This document shows positions 35,333-43,835 of a DNA stretch of 64,000 nt, one piece after another. The notes beneath the pieces were generated by a model. It saw only the letters and a list, made by a program, of their open reading frames with translations, had not been told where the DNA came from and made no database searches. The DNA comes from Chelatococcus caeni. GTDB taxonomy: Bacteria; Pseudomonadota; Alphaproteobacteria; Rhizobiales; Beijerinckiaceae. Positions within the stretch are counted from its first letter, which is position 1, and the number at the start of each line of letters is the position of its first letter. Position numbers and translations under genes: made by a program. The DNA is taken from the NCBI RefSeq assembly GCF_014196925.1, contig NZ_JACIEN010000007.1, positions 62,001 through 126,000 of the forward strand, written 5' to 3'.

Positions 35333-37594
35333 ATGAGCTGCTGCGGGCCGGCCACGCTCGCCCTCGCCGCCGCGCCCGCGGGCGCGGAAGGAGGGCCCTC
35401 GCGGGAGGAGATCGTCCTCGCCAGCCATCGCATCGGCGAGGGCCTGTGGCAGACGGACCTGTCCGTGCCGGCCGTGCATTGCGGCGCCTGCATGCGCACG
35501 GTCGAGAACGCGCTCGGTCGCATCGACGGCGTCGAGGGCGCGCGCGTCAACCTCTCCACGCGCCGCGTCTCGGTGCGCTGGCGCGAGGTGGCGGACCCGA
35601 GCGCCTTCGTCCCGACGCTTGCGGCCATCGGCTATCCCGCCCATCTCGACGACCCGGCAGCCGACGAGCGCGACGAGACGCTCTCCAGCCTCGTGCGTGC
35701 GCTCGCGGTGGCGGGCTTCGGCGCGATGAATATCATGCTGATGTCGGTAGCGGTGTGGTCCGGCGCCGAGGCCGGCGCACGCGACCTCTTCCACCTCATT
35801 TCCGCCGCCATCGCCCTGCCGACCATCGCCTATTCCGGCCGCGTCTTCTTCAGTTCCGCCTGGAACGCGCTCAGCCACGGGCGCACCAACATGGACGTGC
35901 CGATCTCCATCGGCATCCTCATCGCCTTCGGCATGAGCCTCTACGACACGCTGAACAGCGGCGCCCATGCCTATTTCGACGCGGCCGTGTCGCTCATCTT
36001 CTTCCTGCTCATCGGCCGCACGCTCGACCATGTCATGCGCGAGCGCGCGCGCACCGCCGTCAAGGGCCTCGCACGTTTCGCCGCGCGCGGCGCCCATGTG
36101 GTCCATGGCGACGGACGGCAGGAATACCTGCCGCTCGCCGAGATCGCCCCCGGCATGACGCTGATGGTGGCCGCGGGCGAGCGCATCCCGGTCGACGGCG
36201 AGATCATCGCCGGGCAGTCGGACATCGACTGCTCGCTGGTCAACGGCGAGAGCCTGCCGCGCGAGGCCGGCCCGGGCACCGCCGTCGAGGCCGGCACGCT
36301 CAACCTCACCGGGCCCGTGACCATGCGGGCGCGAGCGGCGGCGAAGGATTCCTTCCTCGCCGAGATGGTGCGCCTCATGGAGGCGGCGGAAGGCGGACGC
36401 TCGCGCTACCGGCGCCTCGCCGACCGGGCGGCCTCGCTCTATGCGCCTTTCGTCCACGCGGCTGCGCTCGTCACCTTCATCGGCTGGATGCTCGTCGGCG
36501 GCGGCTGGCACCAGTCGCTCACCGTCGCGGTCGCCGTGCTCATCATCACCTGCCCCTGCGCGCTGGCGCTCGCCGTGCCGATGGTGCAGGTGGTCGCCGC
36601 CCGCCGTCTCTTCGAGGCGGGCATCATGGTGAAGGACGGGGGCGCGCTGGAGCGCATCACCGAGGTCGATACCGTCGTCTTCGACAAGACAGGCACGCTG
36701 ACGCTCGGGGCGCTGGCGCTCACGAATACCGGCAACATCGCGCCGGCCGACCTTGCCGTCGCCGCGGCCATCGCCGCCCATTCGCGCCATCCGCACGCGC
36801 GGGCCATCGCTGCCGCCGCACAGGACCGGGTGCGGCTGGCGCCCGTCTTCGACAGTGTCGGCGAACATCCCGGCCTCGGTCTCGAGGCGACGGCCGGCGG
36901 CCACGTCTACCGCCTCGGCCGCGCGGCCTGGGCGCTCAGCGACACCAGCGGCATCACCGGCACCGTGCTCTCGCGCAACGGCCGCCTCATCGCCGGCTTT
37001 TCCTTCGCCGACCGGCTGCGGCCGGGCGCACAGCAGGCGGTGCGGGCACTCCAGGCCGAGGGGCTCAGGATCGTCCTCCTCTCTGGCGATCGCAGCGACG
37101 AGGTCCTGCGCCTTGCCGCCGAGCTCGGCATCGACGAATGCGCGGGCGACCTCGTACCGGGCGACAAGGTGGCGGCCCTCGCCGCGCTCGCCGCCGAGGG
37201 CCGCAAGGTGCTGATGGTGGGCGACGGCCTCAACGACGCGCCGGCGCTCGCCGCCGCGCATGCCTCGATGGCGCCGGCCACGGCTGCCGATATCGGCCGC
37301 AACGCAGCCGATTTCGTCTTCCTGCGCGACGGGCTCGAGGCCGTGCCGGCGGCGCTCGGCCTCTCCCGCGCGGCGCAGGTGCTGACCCGCCAGAACCTCG
37401 CCCTCGCGCTCATCTACAACGCCATCGCCCTGCCCTTCGCGGTGCTCGGCTTCGTGACGCCGCTCCTCGCCGCCATCGCCATGTCGTCGTCGTCGGTGAT
37501 CGTGGTGGCGAATGCGCTGCGCCTCGGCCGCGCCGACGGCGGCACCCGCGAGCCGGGCCGGCGCGCCGCCCGGATGTCGGAGGCACACGCATGA
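35333..37594 (+). CDS. ccoI: P1B-type copper-exporting ATPase for cbb3 assembly
   Basis: A 753-residue heavy-metal ATPase (CcoI/FixI). It begins 'MSCCGPATLAL' and has an HMA domain with 'VHCGACMRTVENAL' (about 47-60). It also has the transmembrane metal motif 'TCPCALALAVP' (about 405-415), the phosphorylation site 'DKTGTLTLG' (Asp about 452) and 'MVGDGLNDAPAL'. It delivers Cu for the CuB centre of CcoN. Both the CPC motif and all catalytic residues are intact. Start 35333 is 4 bases after the DUF2189 stop; the end overlaps ccoS by ATGA. Confidence 0.95.
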   Translation: MSCCGPATLALAAAPAGAEGGPSREEIVLASHRIGEGLWQTDLSVPAVHCGACMRTVENALGRIDGVEGARVNLSTRRVSVRWREVADPSAFVPTLAAIGYPAHLDDPAADERDETLSSLVRALAVAGFGAMNIMLMSVAVWSGAEAGARDLFHLISAAIALPTIAYSGRVFFSSAWNALSHGRTNMDVPISIGILIAFGMSLYDTLNSGAHAYFDAAVSLIFFLLIGRTLDHVMRERARTAVKGLARFAARGAHVVHGDGRQEYLPLAEIAPGMTLMVAAGERIPVDGEIIAGQSDIDCSLVNGESLPREAGPGTAVEAGTLNLTGPVTMRARAAAKDSFLAEMVRLMEAAEGGRSRYRRLADRAASLYAPFVHAAALVTFIGWMLVGGGWHQSLTVAVAVLIITCPCALALAVPMVQVVAARRLFEAGIMVKDGGALERITEVDTVVFDKTGTLTLGALALTNTGNIAPADLAVAAAIAAHSRHPHARAIAAAAQDRVRLAPVFDSVGEHPGLGLEATAGGHVYRLGRAAWALSDTSGITGTVLSRNGRLIAGFSFADRLRPGAQQAVRALQAEGLRIVLLSGDRSDEVLRLAAELGIDECAGDLVPGDKVAALAALAAEGRKVLMVGDGLNDAPALAAAHASMAPATAADIGRNAADFVFLRDGLEAVPAALGLSRAAQVLTRQNLALALIYNAIALPFAVLGFVTPLLAAIAMSSSSVIVVANALRLGRADGGTREPGRRAARMSEAHA

Positions 37595-37773
37595 GCGACT
37601 TCTTCTATCTCATCCCGCTGTCGCTGGGCCTCGGCTTCGTCGGGCTCGCCGTCTTTCTCTGGTCGCTGCGCGGCGGCCAGTACGAGGATCTCGACGGCGC
37701 CGCCGAACGCGTCCTCGACGACGAGGACGCGCCCATCCTGCCGCAGAGACGGACCGTCCCGGGCCAAGGCTGA
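37591..37773 (+). CDS. ccoS: cbb3-type cytochrome oxidase assembly protein CcoS
   Basis: A 60-residue protein with one N-terminal span ('FYLIPLSLGLGFVGLAVFLW') and the conserved 'SLRGGQYEDLDGAAERVLDD' motif of CcoS/FixS. It is needed to insert haem b and CuB in the oxidase. It overlaps ccoI and ends the cluster. Confidence 0.93.
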   Translation: MSDFFYLIPLSLGLGFVGLAVFLWSLRGGQYEDLDGAAERVLDDEDAPILPQRRTVPGQG

Positions 37774-37872
37774 ACCCCGCATCATCGCAACGGAAGCGGC
37801 AGCCGGTGGAGCAGGGCTTCGCCGGCTCGATCATGCGCTGCATGCAGAGCAGCTGCGCGAACTGCAGCATGG

Positions 37873-37896
37873 ATATAATAACTATGCTTATTATAT
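37873..37896. promoter_or_regulatory. Perfect 9-bp inverted repeat, candidate MarR operator
   Basis: 'ATATAATAA' (37873-37881) and 'TTATTATAT' (37888-37896) flank a 6-base spacer, 46 bases before the MarR gene. AT-rich, perfect dyad symmetry in GC-rich DNA makes this the likely operator and promoter of the marR-emrA-emrB operon. Confidence 0.7.
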
Positions 37897-37942
37897 GTCG
37901 GCCTGACGAGAGGCGGCCCGCGCTGCCGACCCGGAGGCCGAC

Positions 37943-38401
37943 ATGGCCAGCAACGACAATTTCCTCAGCGAGATCTTCGACGTCGCCCGGCTGATCCGGG
38001 CCCACGCCGACAAGCGCGCCCGCGAGCACGGCATGAGCCGTGCCCAGTGGGTCATCCTGATGAAGCTCGACCAGCAGCCGGGCCTGTCGCAGCAGGAACT
38101 CGCCGACCTCATCGAGGTGGAGCCCATCTCCATCGGTCGCCTCATCGATCGGCTGGCCGAGCGCGGGCTGGTCGAGCGGCGCCGCGATCCGAAGGATCGC
38201 CGCGTCTGGCGGCTGCACCTCCTGTCCGCCGCCGGGCCTGTCCTGCGGGAGATCACCGCCTACAAGACGGCCCTCGTGGAAAGCGCGACCGAGGGGGTGC
38301 CCAGCGAGGCGCTCGCGGACCTCTCGCGCACGCTTCTCATGGTCAAGAACAATCTCGCGGCCGACATGCCCCGCATGCGCCGGACCACGGACGAAGGGTG
38401 A
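37943..38401 (+). CDS. MarR family transcriptional regulator of the efflux operon
   Basis: A 152-residue winged-helix regulator. The recognition region is 'LSQQELADLIEVEPISIGRL' (about 55-74) with wing 'RRRDPKDRRVWRL'. MarR proteins repress drug-efflux genes until a small phenolic or other ligand binds. It starts at ATG 37943 behind 'CGGAGG' and is followed after 5 bases by an HlyD-family gene and an EmrB-type pump, so it most probably controls the operon from the palindrome upstream. Confidence 0.92.
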   Translation: MASNDNFLSEIFDVARLIRAHADKRAREHGMSRAQWVILMKLDQQPGLSQQELADLIEVEPISIGRLIDRLAERGLVERRRDPKDRRVWRLHLLSAAGPVLREITAYKTALVESATEGVPSEALADLSRTLLMVKNNLAADMPRMRRTTDEG

Positions 38402-38406
38402 CCACC

Positions 38407-39573
38407 ATGTCGCAATCCATTTCGCTGTCCGCATCGCCATCCGTTGCCGAAGACCGCGCCGAGATCGCCGAGCCGGCCGCTCCCGCCGAGGCGCGGGGCG
38501 AGGTGCCGGCGCCCGCCCGGCCGCCCGCGCAGAGCCCGCCGAAGGCGCGCCGACGTCTCGGCCGCCCGGTCCTGATGATCGGCGGCATCGCGGTGGTCGC
38601 GATCGGCGCCGCGGTCGCCTGGCTCAACGGCGGGCGCTACGTGTCCGTGGACGATGCCTATGTCGGGGCGGCCAAGCTCATCGTCTCGACGGACGTGTCC
38701 GGCATCGTCGAGCGCATCGACGTACGCGAGGGCCAGGACGTGAAGGCGGGCGACGTGCTCTTCCGGCTCGACCCGCGCCAGTTCCGCATCGCGCTCGACA
38801 AGGCCGAGGCCGGGCTCGCGGAGACGCGGCTCACGCTCGAGGCGATGCGCCAGGACTACAAGCGCATCGAGAGCGACATCGCCGCCCAGCAGGCCGTGGT
38901 CGACCAGGCGCGGGCGCAGTTCGACCGCTATTCCGCCCTCCTGCGCAGCAACAACGTCTCGGCGGCGGCCTATGATCAGGCCAAGTTCGCGCTCGACGCG
39001 GCCGAGAGCAAGCTCGCCTCCCTGCGCCAGGAGGCCGAGGTGCAGCTCGTCAAGCTCGGCGGCCAGGCGGACACCGACATCGAGAAGCATCCGCAGTTCC
39101 TCCAGGCGCAGGCCGAAGTCGCCGAGGCGCGGCGCGAGCTGGACCACACGGTCGTGCGTGCACCCTTCGACGGTGTCGTGACGCAGGTCGACCAGCTGCA
39201 GCCCGGCCAGTTCCTCGCCGCCAATACCGCGGCCTTCGGCCTCGTCGGCGGCAGCGGCCTGTGGGTCGATGCCAACGCCAAGGAGACGGACCTCACCTAC
39301 GTCAAGCCCGGCGACCCCGTCTCGATCGCCGTCGATACCTATCCGGGCCACGTCTGGACGGGCCACGTCGCGAGCATCAGCCCCGCGAGCGGCGCTTCCT
39401 TCTCGGTGCTGCCGGCGCAGAACGCCAGCGGCAACTGGGTCAAGGTCGTGCAGCGCATTCCGGTGCGCATCGCGGTCGAGCATCGGCCCGACGATCCGCC
39501 GCTGCGCGTCGGCATGAGCGTCGTCGCCGACATCGACACCGGCCACCAGCGCGGCCTCGGCGACCTCTTCTGA
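38407..39573 (+). CDS. emrA: HlyD family efflux periplasmic adaptor (EmrA-like)
   Basis: A 388-residue membrane-fusion protein. A Pro/Ala-rich cytoplasmic N-terminus (about 1-55) precedes one span ('VLMIGGIAVVAIGAAVAWLN', about 56-75). Then come biotinyl-lipoyl halves ('DVSGIVERIDVREGQDVKAG', and 'VRAPFDGVVTQVDQLQPGQF'), a coiled-coil hairpin (about 130-230) and a beta-barrel. It bridges the EmrB pump to an outer-membrane channel, which is not encoded here. ATG 38407 is 5 bases after marR. Confidence 0.92.
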   Translation: MSQSISLSASPSVAEDRAEIAEPAAPAEARGEVPAPARPPAQSPPKARRRLGRPVLMIGGIAVVAIGAAVAWLNGGRYVSVDDAYVGAAKLIVSTDVSGIVERIDVREGQDVKAGDVLFRLDPRQFRIALDKAEAGLAETRLTLEAMRQDYKRIESDIAAQQAVVDQARAQFDRYSALLRSNNVSAAAYDQAKFALDAAESKLASLRQEAEVQLVKLGGQADTDIEKHPQFLQAQAEVAEARRELDHTVVRAPFDGVVTQVDQLQPGQFLAANTAAFGLVGGSGLWVDANAKETDLTYVKPGDPVSIAVDTYPGHVWTGHVASISPASGASFSVLPAQNASGNWVKVVQRIPVRIAVEHRPDDPPLRVGMSVVADIDTGHQRGLGDLF

Positions 39574-39596
39574 AGGTCGCCGGCGGAGGACGAGCC

Positions 39597-41162
39597 ATGA
39601 GCGCCACCGCATCGCCCACAAGCGCTGCCCCGGCCGAGGACGCCGGCCGGCACCGCGGCATCGTGACCCTGTGCGCGATGATCGCGACGCTGATGCAGGC
39701 GCTCGACGCGACCATCGCCAATGTCGCCCTGCCCTACATGCAGGGCTCGCTGTCGGCGACGAGCGACCAGATCACCTGGGTGCTGACCTCCTACATCGTC
39801 GCGGCCGCGATCATGACCTCGCCGGTCGGCTGGCTCGCAAGCCGTTTCGGCCGCAAGCGCTTCTTCATCGTCTGCCTCGTCGGCTTCACCGGCGCCTCGA
39901 TGCTGTGCGGGCTCGCCGACTCGCTCTCTCAGATGGTCGTCTTCCGCCTGCTGCAGGGGGTCTTCGGTGCGGCGCTCGTACCGCTGTCGCAGGCCACCAT
40001 GCTCGACATCTACTCGGCCGAGCAGCGCGGCTCGGCCATGGCCATCTGGGGCATGGGCGTGATGGTCGGCCCCATCCTCGGGCCGACCCTCGGCGGCTAT
40101 CTCACGGACGCCTACAACTGGCGCTGGGTGTTCTACGTCAACCTGCCCTTCGGCATCGCCGCCGTCGCGGGGCTCGCGCTGTTCCTGAAGGATACGGAGC
40201 GCAACGCCTCCCTGCGCTTCGACTGGCTGGGCTTTGCCGTCCTCAGCCTCGGCATCGGCGCCCTGCAGCTGATGCTCGACCGCGGCGAGCAGAAGGACTG
40301 GTTCAGCTCCACCGAGATCGTCGTCGAGACGGTGCTCGCCGGGCTCGGCATCTACCTCTTCATCGTCCATCTCTTCACGGCGAAGAAGCCCTTCATCCCG
40401 CCGCGCATCTTCAACGACCGCAACTTCCTGTCCGGCCTCATGCTGATGTTCGCCATCGGCATGATCCTGCTCGCCAGCTCCGCCCTGCTCGCCCCCTATC
40501 TGCAGACGCTCGGCGGCTATCCGGTTGCGACCGCAGGGCTCCTGATGGCGCCGCGCGGGGTCGGCACCATGATCGCCATGATGGTGGCCGGCCGGCTGTC
40601 GTCGCGGGTCGACCCGCGCCTCATCATGCTCACCGGCATCCTCATGCTGGCCTATTCGCTCTGGGACATGAGCTACTGGACGCCGGACGTCTCGGCCACG
40701 ACGCTGACGGTGACGACCGTGCTGCAGGGCTTCGGCCTCGGCTTCGTCTTCATCCCGCTGCAGGTCGTCGCCTTCGCGACGCTGGCACCGGATCTGCGCA
40801 CCGACGCGACCGCGCTCTTCAGCCTGGTGCGCAACATCGGCAGTGCCATCGGCATCTCGGTGATGGCCTTCATGCTGGCGCAGAATACCCAGACCGTGCA
40901 CGCGACGCTCGCCGAGCACATCACGCCTTTCAACCGGTTGCTGCAGACGGGCGCCGCGCGTGAATACTGGAACATCGGCACCACCCAGGGGTTGAGCCTC
41001 ATCGACCAGGTCGTCAACCGCCAAGCCGCGATCGTCGCCTATGCCGACGATTTCAAGCTGATGCTGCTCATCACCCTGCCGACGGTGCTGCTGCTCCTGA
41101 TGATGCGCCGGCCGGGCGCGACGGCTGCCAAGGGCGAACCGGGCCACGCGGTGATGGACTGA
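39597..41162 (+). CDS. emrB: DHA2 family MFS drug efflux pump (EmrB-like)
   Basis: A 521-residue, 14-span major facilitator of the DHA2 (EmrB/QacA) type. Family motifs are 'LDATIANVALPYMQG' (motif D1, about 36-50), 'WLASRFGRKRFFI' (motif A) and 'GPILGPTLGGYL' (motif C, about 160-171). It exports hydrophobic toxicants using protons, together with the adaptor encoded 23 bases upstream. The chosen ATG 39597 follows 'GGCGGAGGACGAGCC'. Confidence 0.93.
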   Translation: MSATASPTSAAPAEDAGRHRGIVTLCAMIATLMQALDATIANVALPYMQGSLSATSDQITWVLTSYIVAAAIMTSPVGWLASRFGRKRFFIVCLVGFTGASMLCGLADSLSQMVVFRLLQGVFGAALVPLSQATMLDIYSAEQRGSAMAIWGMGVMVGPILGPTLGGYLTDAYNWRWVFYVNLPFGIAAVAGLALFLKDTERNASLRFDWLGFAVLSLGIGALQLMLDRGEQKDWFSSTEIVVETVLAGLGIYLFIVHLFTAKKPFIPPRIFNDRNFLSGLMLMFAIGMILLASSALLAPYLQTLGGYPVATAGLLMAPRGVGTMIAMMVAGRLSSRVDPRLIMLTGILMLAYSLWDMSYWTPDVSATTLTVTTVLQGFGLGFVFIPLQVVAFATLAPDLRTDATALFSLVRNIGSAIGISVMAFMLAQNTQTVHATLAEHITPFNRLLQTGAAREYWNIGTTQGLSLIDQVVNRQAAIVAYADDFKLMLLITLPTVLLLLMMRRPGATAAKGEPGHAVMD

Positions 41163-41436
41163 CGCCTGGTACCCTTGAAAAATAAGGTTTTTCCGGCTAA
41201 ATGAAGAGCAAGCGGTCGCCGTGACACGGGCCGCAGCCGGACCAGGGTCCGGAGATGTCGCCCATGCACGGTCCTCCACCGGAGGATGTGGCCATGAGGA
41301 CGACGCAGAACGTGTCCCTCTCCTTCACCTCGCATATTCGCTGGCCGCGCCGGCGGCGTGGCCTTGCGGCTCTGCCATGGCGAAGGCCGGCTGCCGGCGT
41401 CTCGCGCGACCGGTGCGTCAAGGAAGGAGCAGTGTC

Positions 41437-41805
41437 ATGCCAGCGAGAATGATGAGGAAGACGGAGCACACGGCGCTCGACGTGGGCAATGCCCTCGTCG
41501 GCGTCTGCCTCGCGCTCAGCCCATGGGTGCTGGGCTTCACCATGGAGGGGGCCGCGGCCTGGAACGCATGGCTGGTCGGGGCGGCGATCGCGCTCATCGC
41601 CATCGGCGCGCTCGTCTCCTTCGCGGAATGGGAGGAATGGGCGAACCTCGCGCTCGGCATCTGGGCGGCGATCTCGCCATGGGTGCTCGGCTTTACCGGG
41701 CTCGCCGCGGCGTTCTATCCGCACGTGATCGCGGGCGTGATCGTCGCAGCCCTTGCCGCGATCGAGCTGTGGTTCATCCACCGGCGGCCGATGCCCGCCG
41801 CCTGA
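41437..41805 (+). CDS. SPW repeat membrane protein
   Basis: A 122-residue protein with four predicted spans arranged as two halves, each carrying 'LSPWVLGFT' or 'ISPWVLGFTG', the SPW repeat. The family is widespread and of unknown function. ATG 41437 lies behind an excellent 'AAGGAAGGAG'. The 274 bases between emrB and this gene contain only a short 'TCCTCC-ACC-GGAGGA' hairpin (41272-41286) and no convincing gene. Confidence 0.88.
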   Translation: MPARMMRKTEHTALDVGNALVGVCLALSPWVLGFTMEGAAAWNAWLVGAAIALIAIGALVSFAEWEEWANLALGIWAAISPWVLGFTGLAAAFYPHVIAGVIVAALAAIELWFIHRRPMPAA

Positions 41806-41894
41806 CGGCAAGCCCATGCGGGTGGACCCCGTCGCCCGCGGCGGGGCCCTCCTGAAGAAGACGCCAGAAGAACGCCCCTGTTCCGGCGGCCGCG

Positions 41895-42356
41895 TCAGCC
41901 CTTGTCCGACAGGCCGACGCGCAGCTTTTCACGCACCGCCGCCAGCGACCGGCGGCTGGCCTCGACCTCACCCGGCGACATGCCGGTCGTCTCGAGGATC
42001 TTCTCCGGCAGGCAAGCCGCCTCGTCGGCCAGCTTGCGGCCCGCCGGCGTCAGGCTGACGCGCACGACCCGCTCGTCGGCCGGGTCGCGGTGGCGCGTCA
42101 CGAAGCCTGCCGCCTCGAGCCGCTTGATGAGCGGCGTGAGCGTGTTCGATTCGAGAAAGAGCCCGTCGCCGATGGAGCCGACCGTCTGATCGTCCTGCTG
42201 CGTCAGCGACATGATCACCAGGAACTGCGAATAGGTCAGGCCCAGCCGGTCGAGCAGCGGCTTGTAGACGCGGTTGAACGCGAGGCCCGTGGAATAGACC
42301 ATGAAGCACAGAAAGCCGTCGAGGCTCCTCGCGCCCGGGTCCTTGTTTGCGGCCAT
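41895..42356 (-). CDS. OhrR-type MarR family redox regulator (two-cysteine type)
   Basis: A 153-residue MarR protein of the organic-hydroperoxide sensor branch. The reactive cysteine lies in 'DGFLCFMVYS' (Cys17), the tyrosines that hydrogen-bond it in 'YKPLLDRLGLTYSQFLV', and a second cysteine at 115 ('AACLPEKI') matches two-cysteine OhrR of Xanthomonas. Oxidation would release it from DNA. The gene is divergent from an MFS pump, not from ohr, so it may link oxidative signals to efflux. Start at 42356 has 'AAGGAGGT' 6 bases upstream. A paralogue lies at 62867-63334. Confidence 0.87.
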   Translation of the reverse strand: MAANKDPGARSLDGFLCFMVYSTGLAFNRVYKPLLDRLGLTYSQFLVIMSLTQQDDQTVGSIGDGLFLESNTLTPLIKRLEAAGFVTRHRDPADERVVRVSLTPAGRKLADEAACLPEKILETTGMSPGEVEASRRSLAAVREKLRVGLSDKG

Positions 42357-42387
42357 GCCAGACCTCCTTCATCCTCCTGCCTAATAT

Positions 42388-42401
42388 AATCGCACGCGAT
42401 T
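42388..42401. promoter_or_regulatory. Inverted repeat AATCGC-N2-GCGATT, candidate OhrR operator
   Basis: A perfect 6-bp dyad with a 2-base spacer, 31 bases upstream of the regulator start, followed by another 'AATCGC' half (42403-42408). The half-site ATCGC/GCGAT also occurs in the palindromes next to the second OhrR-type gene, supporting it as the recognition element. Confidence 0.6.
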
Positions 42402-42606
42402 TAATCGCAACCATGGCCGCAGTTTGCCATTGCGCTGGCATACCGGCCCTGCCCCACCATTCGAGAATTCCAGGCACAGGTCCTTGGAACCGCGCCTGTC
42501 TTCAACGGCGCAGAGGCGCACAGCATCTTAGGCCGGACCAACCCCTCCGACTTCAATGTCGCCTCCACGATCCGGCCGGGCTGCCCGGCCGGCGAAAGGA
42601 TGTCCC

Positions 42607-43794
42607 ATGCCTGCTGCGCTCTATGCGCTGACGATCGCGGCCTATGCGATCGGCACCACCGAATTCGTCAGCGTCGGCCTGTTGCCGATCATCGCCCGCG
42701 ACTTCTCCATCAGCCTGCCGCTCGCCGGGCTCGTCGTCTCGGTCTACGCCCTCGGCGTGACCTTCGGCGCGCCCATTCTCACCGCGCTCACCGGCCGCAT
42801 CGCGCGCAAGCCGCTGCTGCTCGGGCTGATGGTGCTCTTCATCGCCGGCAATCTGCTGGCGGCGCTCAGCCCCTCCTACGGACTGCTGCTCGCCGGCCGC
42901 GTGCTGTCCGCCTTCGCGCACGGCGTCTTCTTCTCCGTCGGCTCGACCATCGCGGCCGGCCTCGTGCCGGAGAACCGCCGCGCCTCGGCGATCGCGCTCA
43001 TGTTCATGGGCCTGACGGTCGCCATCGTCACCGGCGTGCCGCTCGGCACCCATATCGGCCAGATCCTCGACTGGCGCGCCACCTTCTGGGCCGTTGCGCT
43101 GCTCGGGGCGGTCGCCTTCGCCGGCATCTGGGCGCTGCTGCCCCGCGATCTCGCCAAGGCGCCGCCGGCGTCCCTCATGGACCAGGTCCGCGTGCTCGGC
43201 TCCGGCCGGCTGCTGCTCGTCTTCGCCATGACGGCCCTGGGCTACGGCGGCACCTTCGTCACCTTCACCTATCTGTCGCCGATCCTCGAGACGATCACCG
43301 GCTTCTCGCCCCAGGGCGTCAGCCTCGTCCTCGTGCTCTACGGCGCCGCGATCGCCGCCGGCAACCTGGCGGGCGGGCGCATCGCCGACAGAAGCCCGGC
43401 AAGGGCGCTGACCGGCCTCTTCCTCGCCCAGGCGCTCGTGCTCGTCCTCTTCACCTTCACCGCGGCGAGCGCCGTCCCGGCCCTCGTCACGCTCGCCGCC
43501 CTCGGCTTCCTGCAGTTCGCCAACGTGCCGGGCCTCCAGCTCTATGTGGTACAGCTCGCCAAGGAGCACCGGCCCGGCGCAGTGGACACGGCCTCGGCGC
43601 TCAATATCGCCGCCTTCAATCTCGGCATCGCGATCGGCGCCTGGCTCGGCGGCGTCATCGTCGCAGCGCCTACGCTCGGCCTGGCGGCGACGCCGTGGAT
43701 CGGCGCGATCATGGTCACGGGGGCGCTCGTCCTCACCGCGTGGAGCGCCATGCTCGACAGCCGGGCGCAGCGGCCCGCCCTCGGCTGTGCCTGA
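42607..43794 (+). CDS. DHA1 family MFS transporter (AraJ/YdhP-like)
   Basis: A 395-residue, 12-span major facilitator of the arabinose-efflux-permease/drug-resistance group. The N-terminus 'GTTEFVSVGLLPIIARDF' and 'LTGRIARKPLLLGLM' (motif A) are typical. It probably exports small organic compounds. The start at 42607 ('AAAGGA' 7 bases before) fits the family better than the upstream 42556. It is divergent from the OhrR-type gene, which probably controls it. Confidence 0.9.
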   Translation: MPAALYALTIAAYAIGTTEFVSVGLLPIIARDFSISLPLAGLVVSVYALGVTFGAPILTALTGRIARKPLLLGLMVLFIAGNLLAALSPSYGLLLAGRVLSAFAHGVFFSVGSTIAAGLVPENRRASAIALMFMGLTVAIVTGVPLGTHIGQILDWRATFWAVALLGAVAFAGIWALLPRDLAKAPPASLMDQVRVLGSGRLLLVFAMTALGYGGTFVTFTYLSPILETITGFSPQGVSLVLVLYGAAIAAGNLAGGRIADRSPARALTGLFLAQALVLVLFTFTAASAVPALVTLAALGFLQFANVPGLQLYVVQLAKEHRPGAVDTASALNIAAFNLGIAIGAWLGGVIVAAPTLGLAATPWIGAIMVTGALVLTAWSAMLDSRAQRPALGCA

Positions 43795-43835
43795 GGCGCA
43801 TCCGCCAAGCCTCCTGCCGCTCAATCTTCGGCCGC

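Noticed and set aside
41171-41193. Terminator after emrB (CCTT/AAGG stem with five T)
   Set aside because: The stem has only 4 pairs and a 7-base loop, too weak to support.
41255-41452. A 65-codon frame before the SPW gene
   Set aside because: It is Arg/Pro-rich, lacks a fitting ribosome-binding site and overlaps the SPW gene start.
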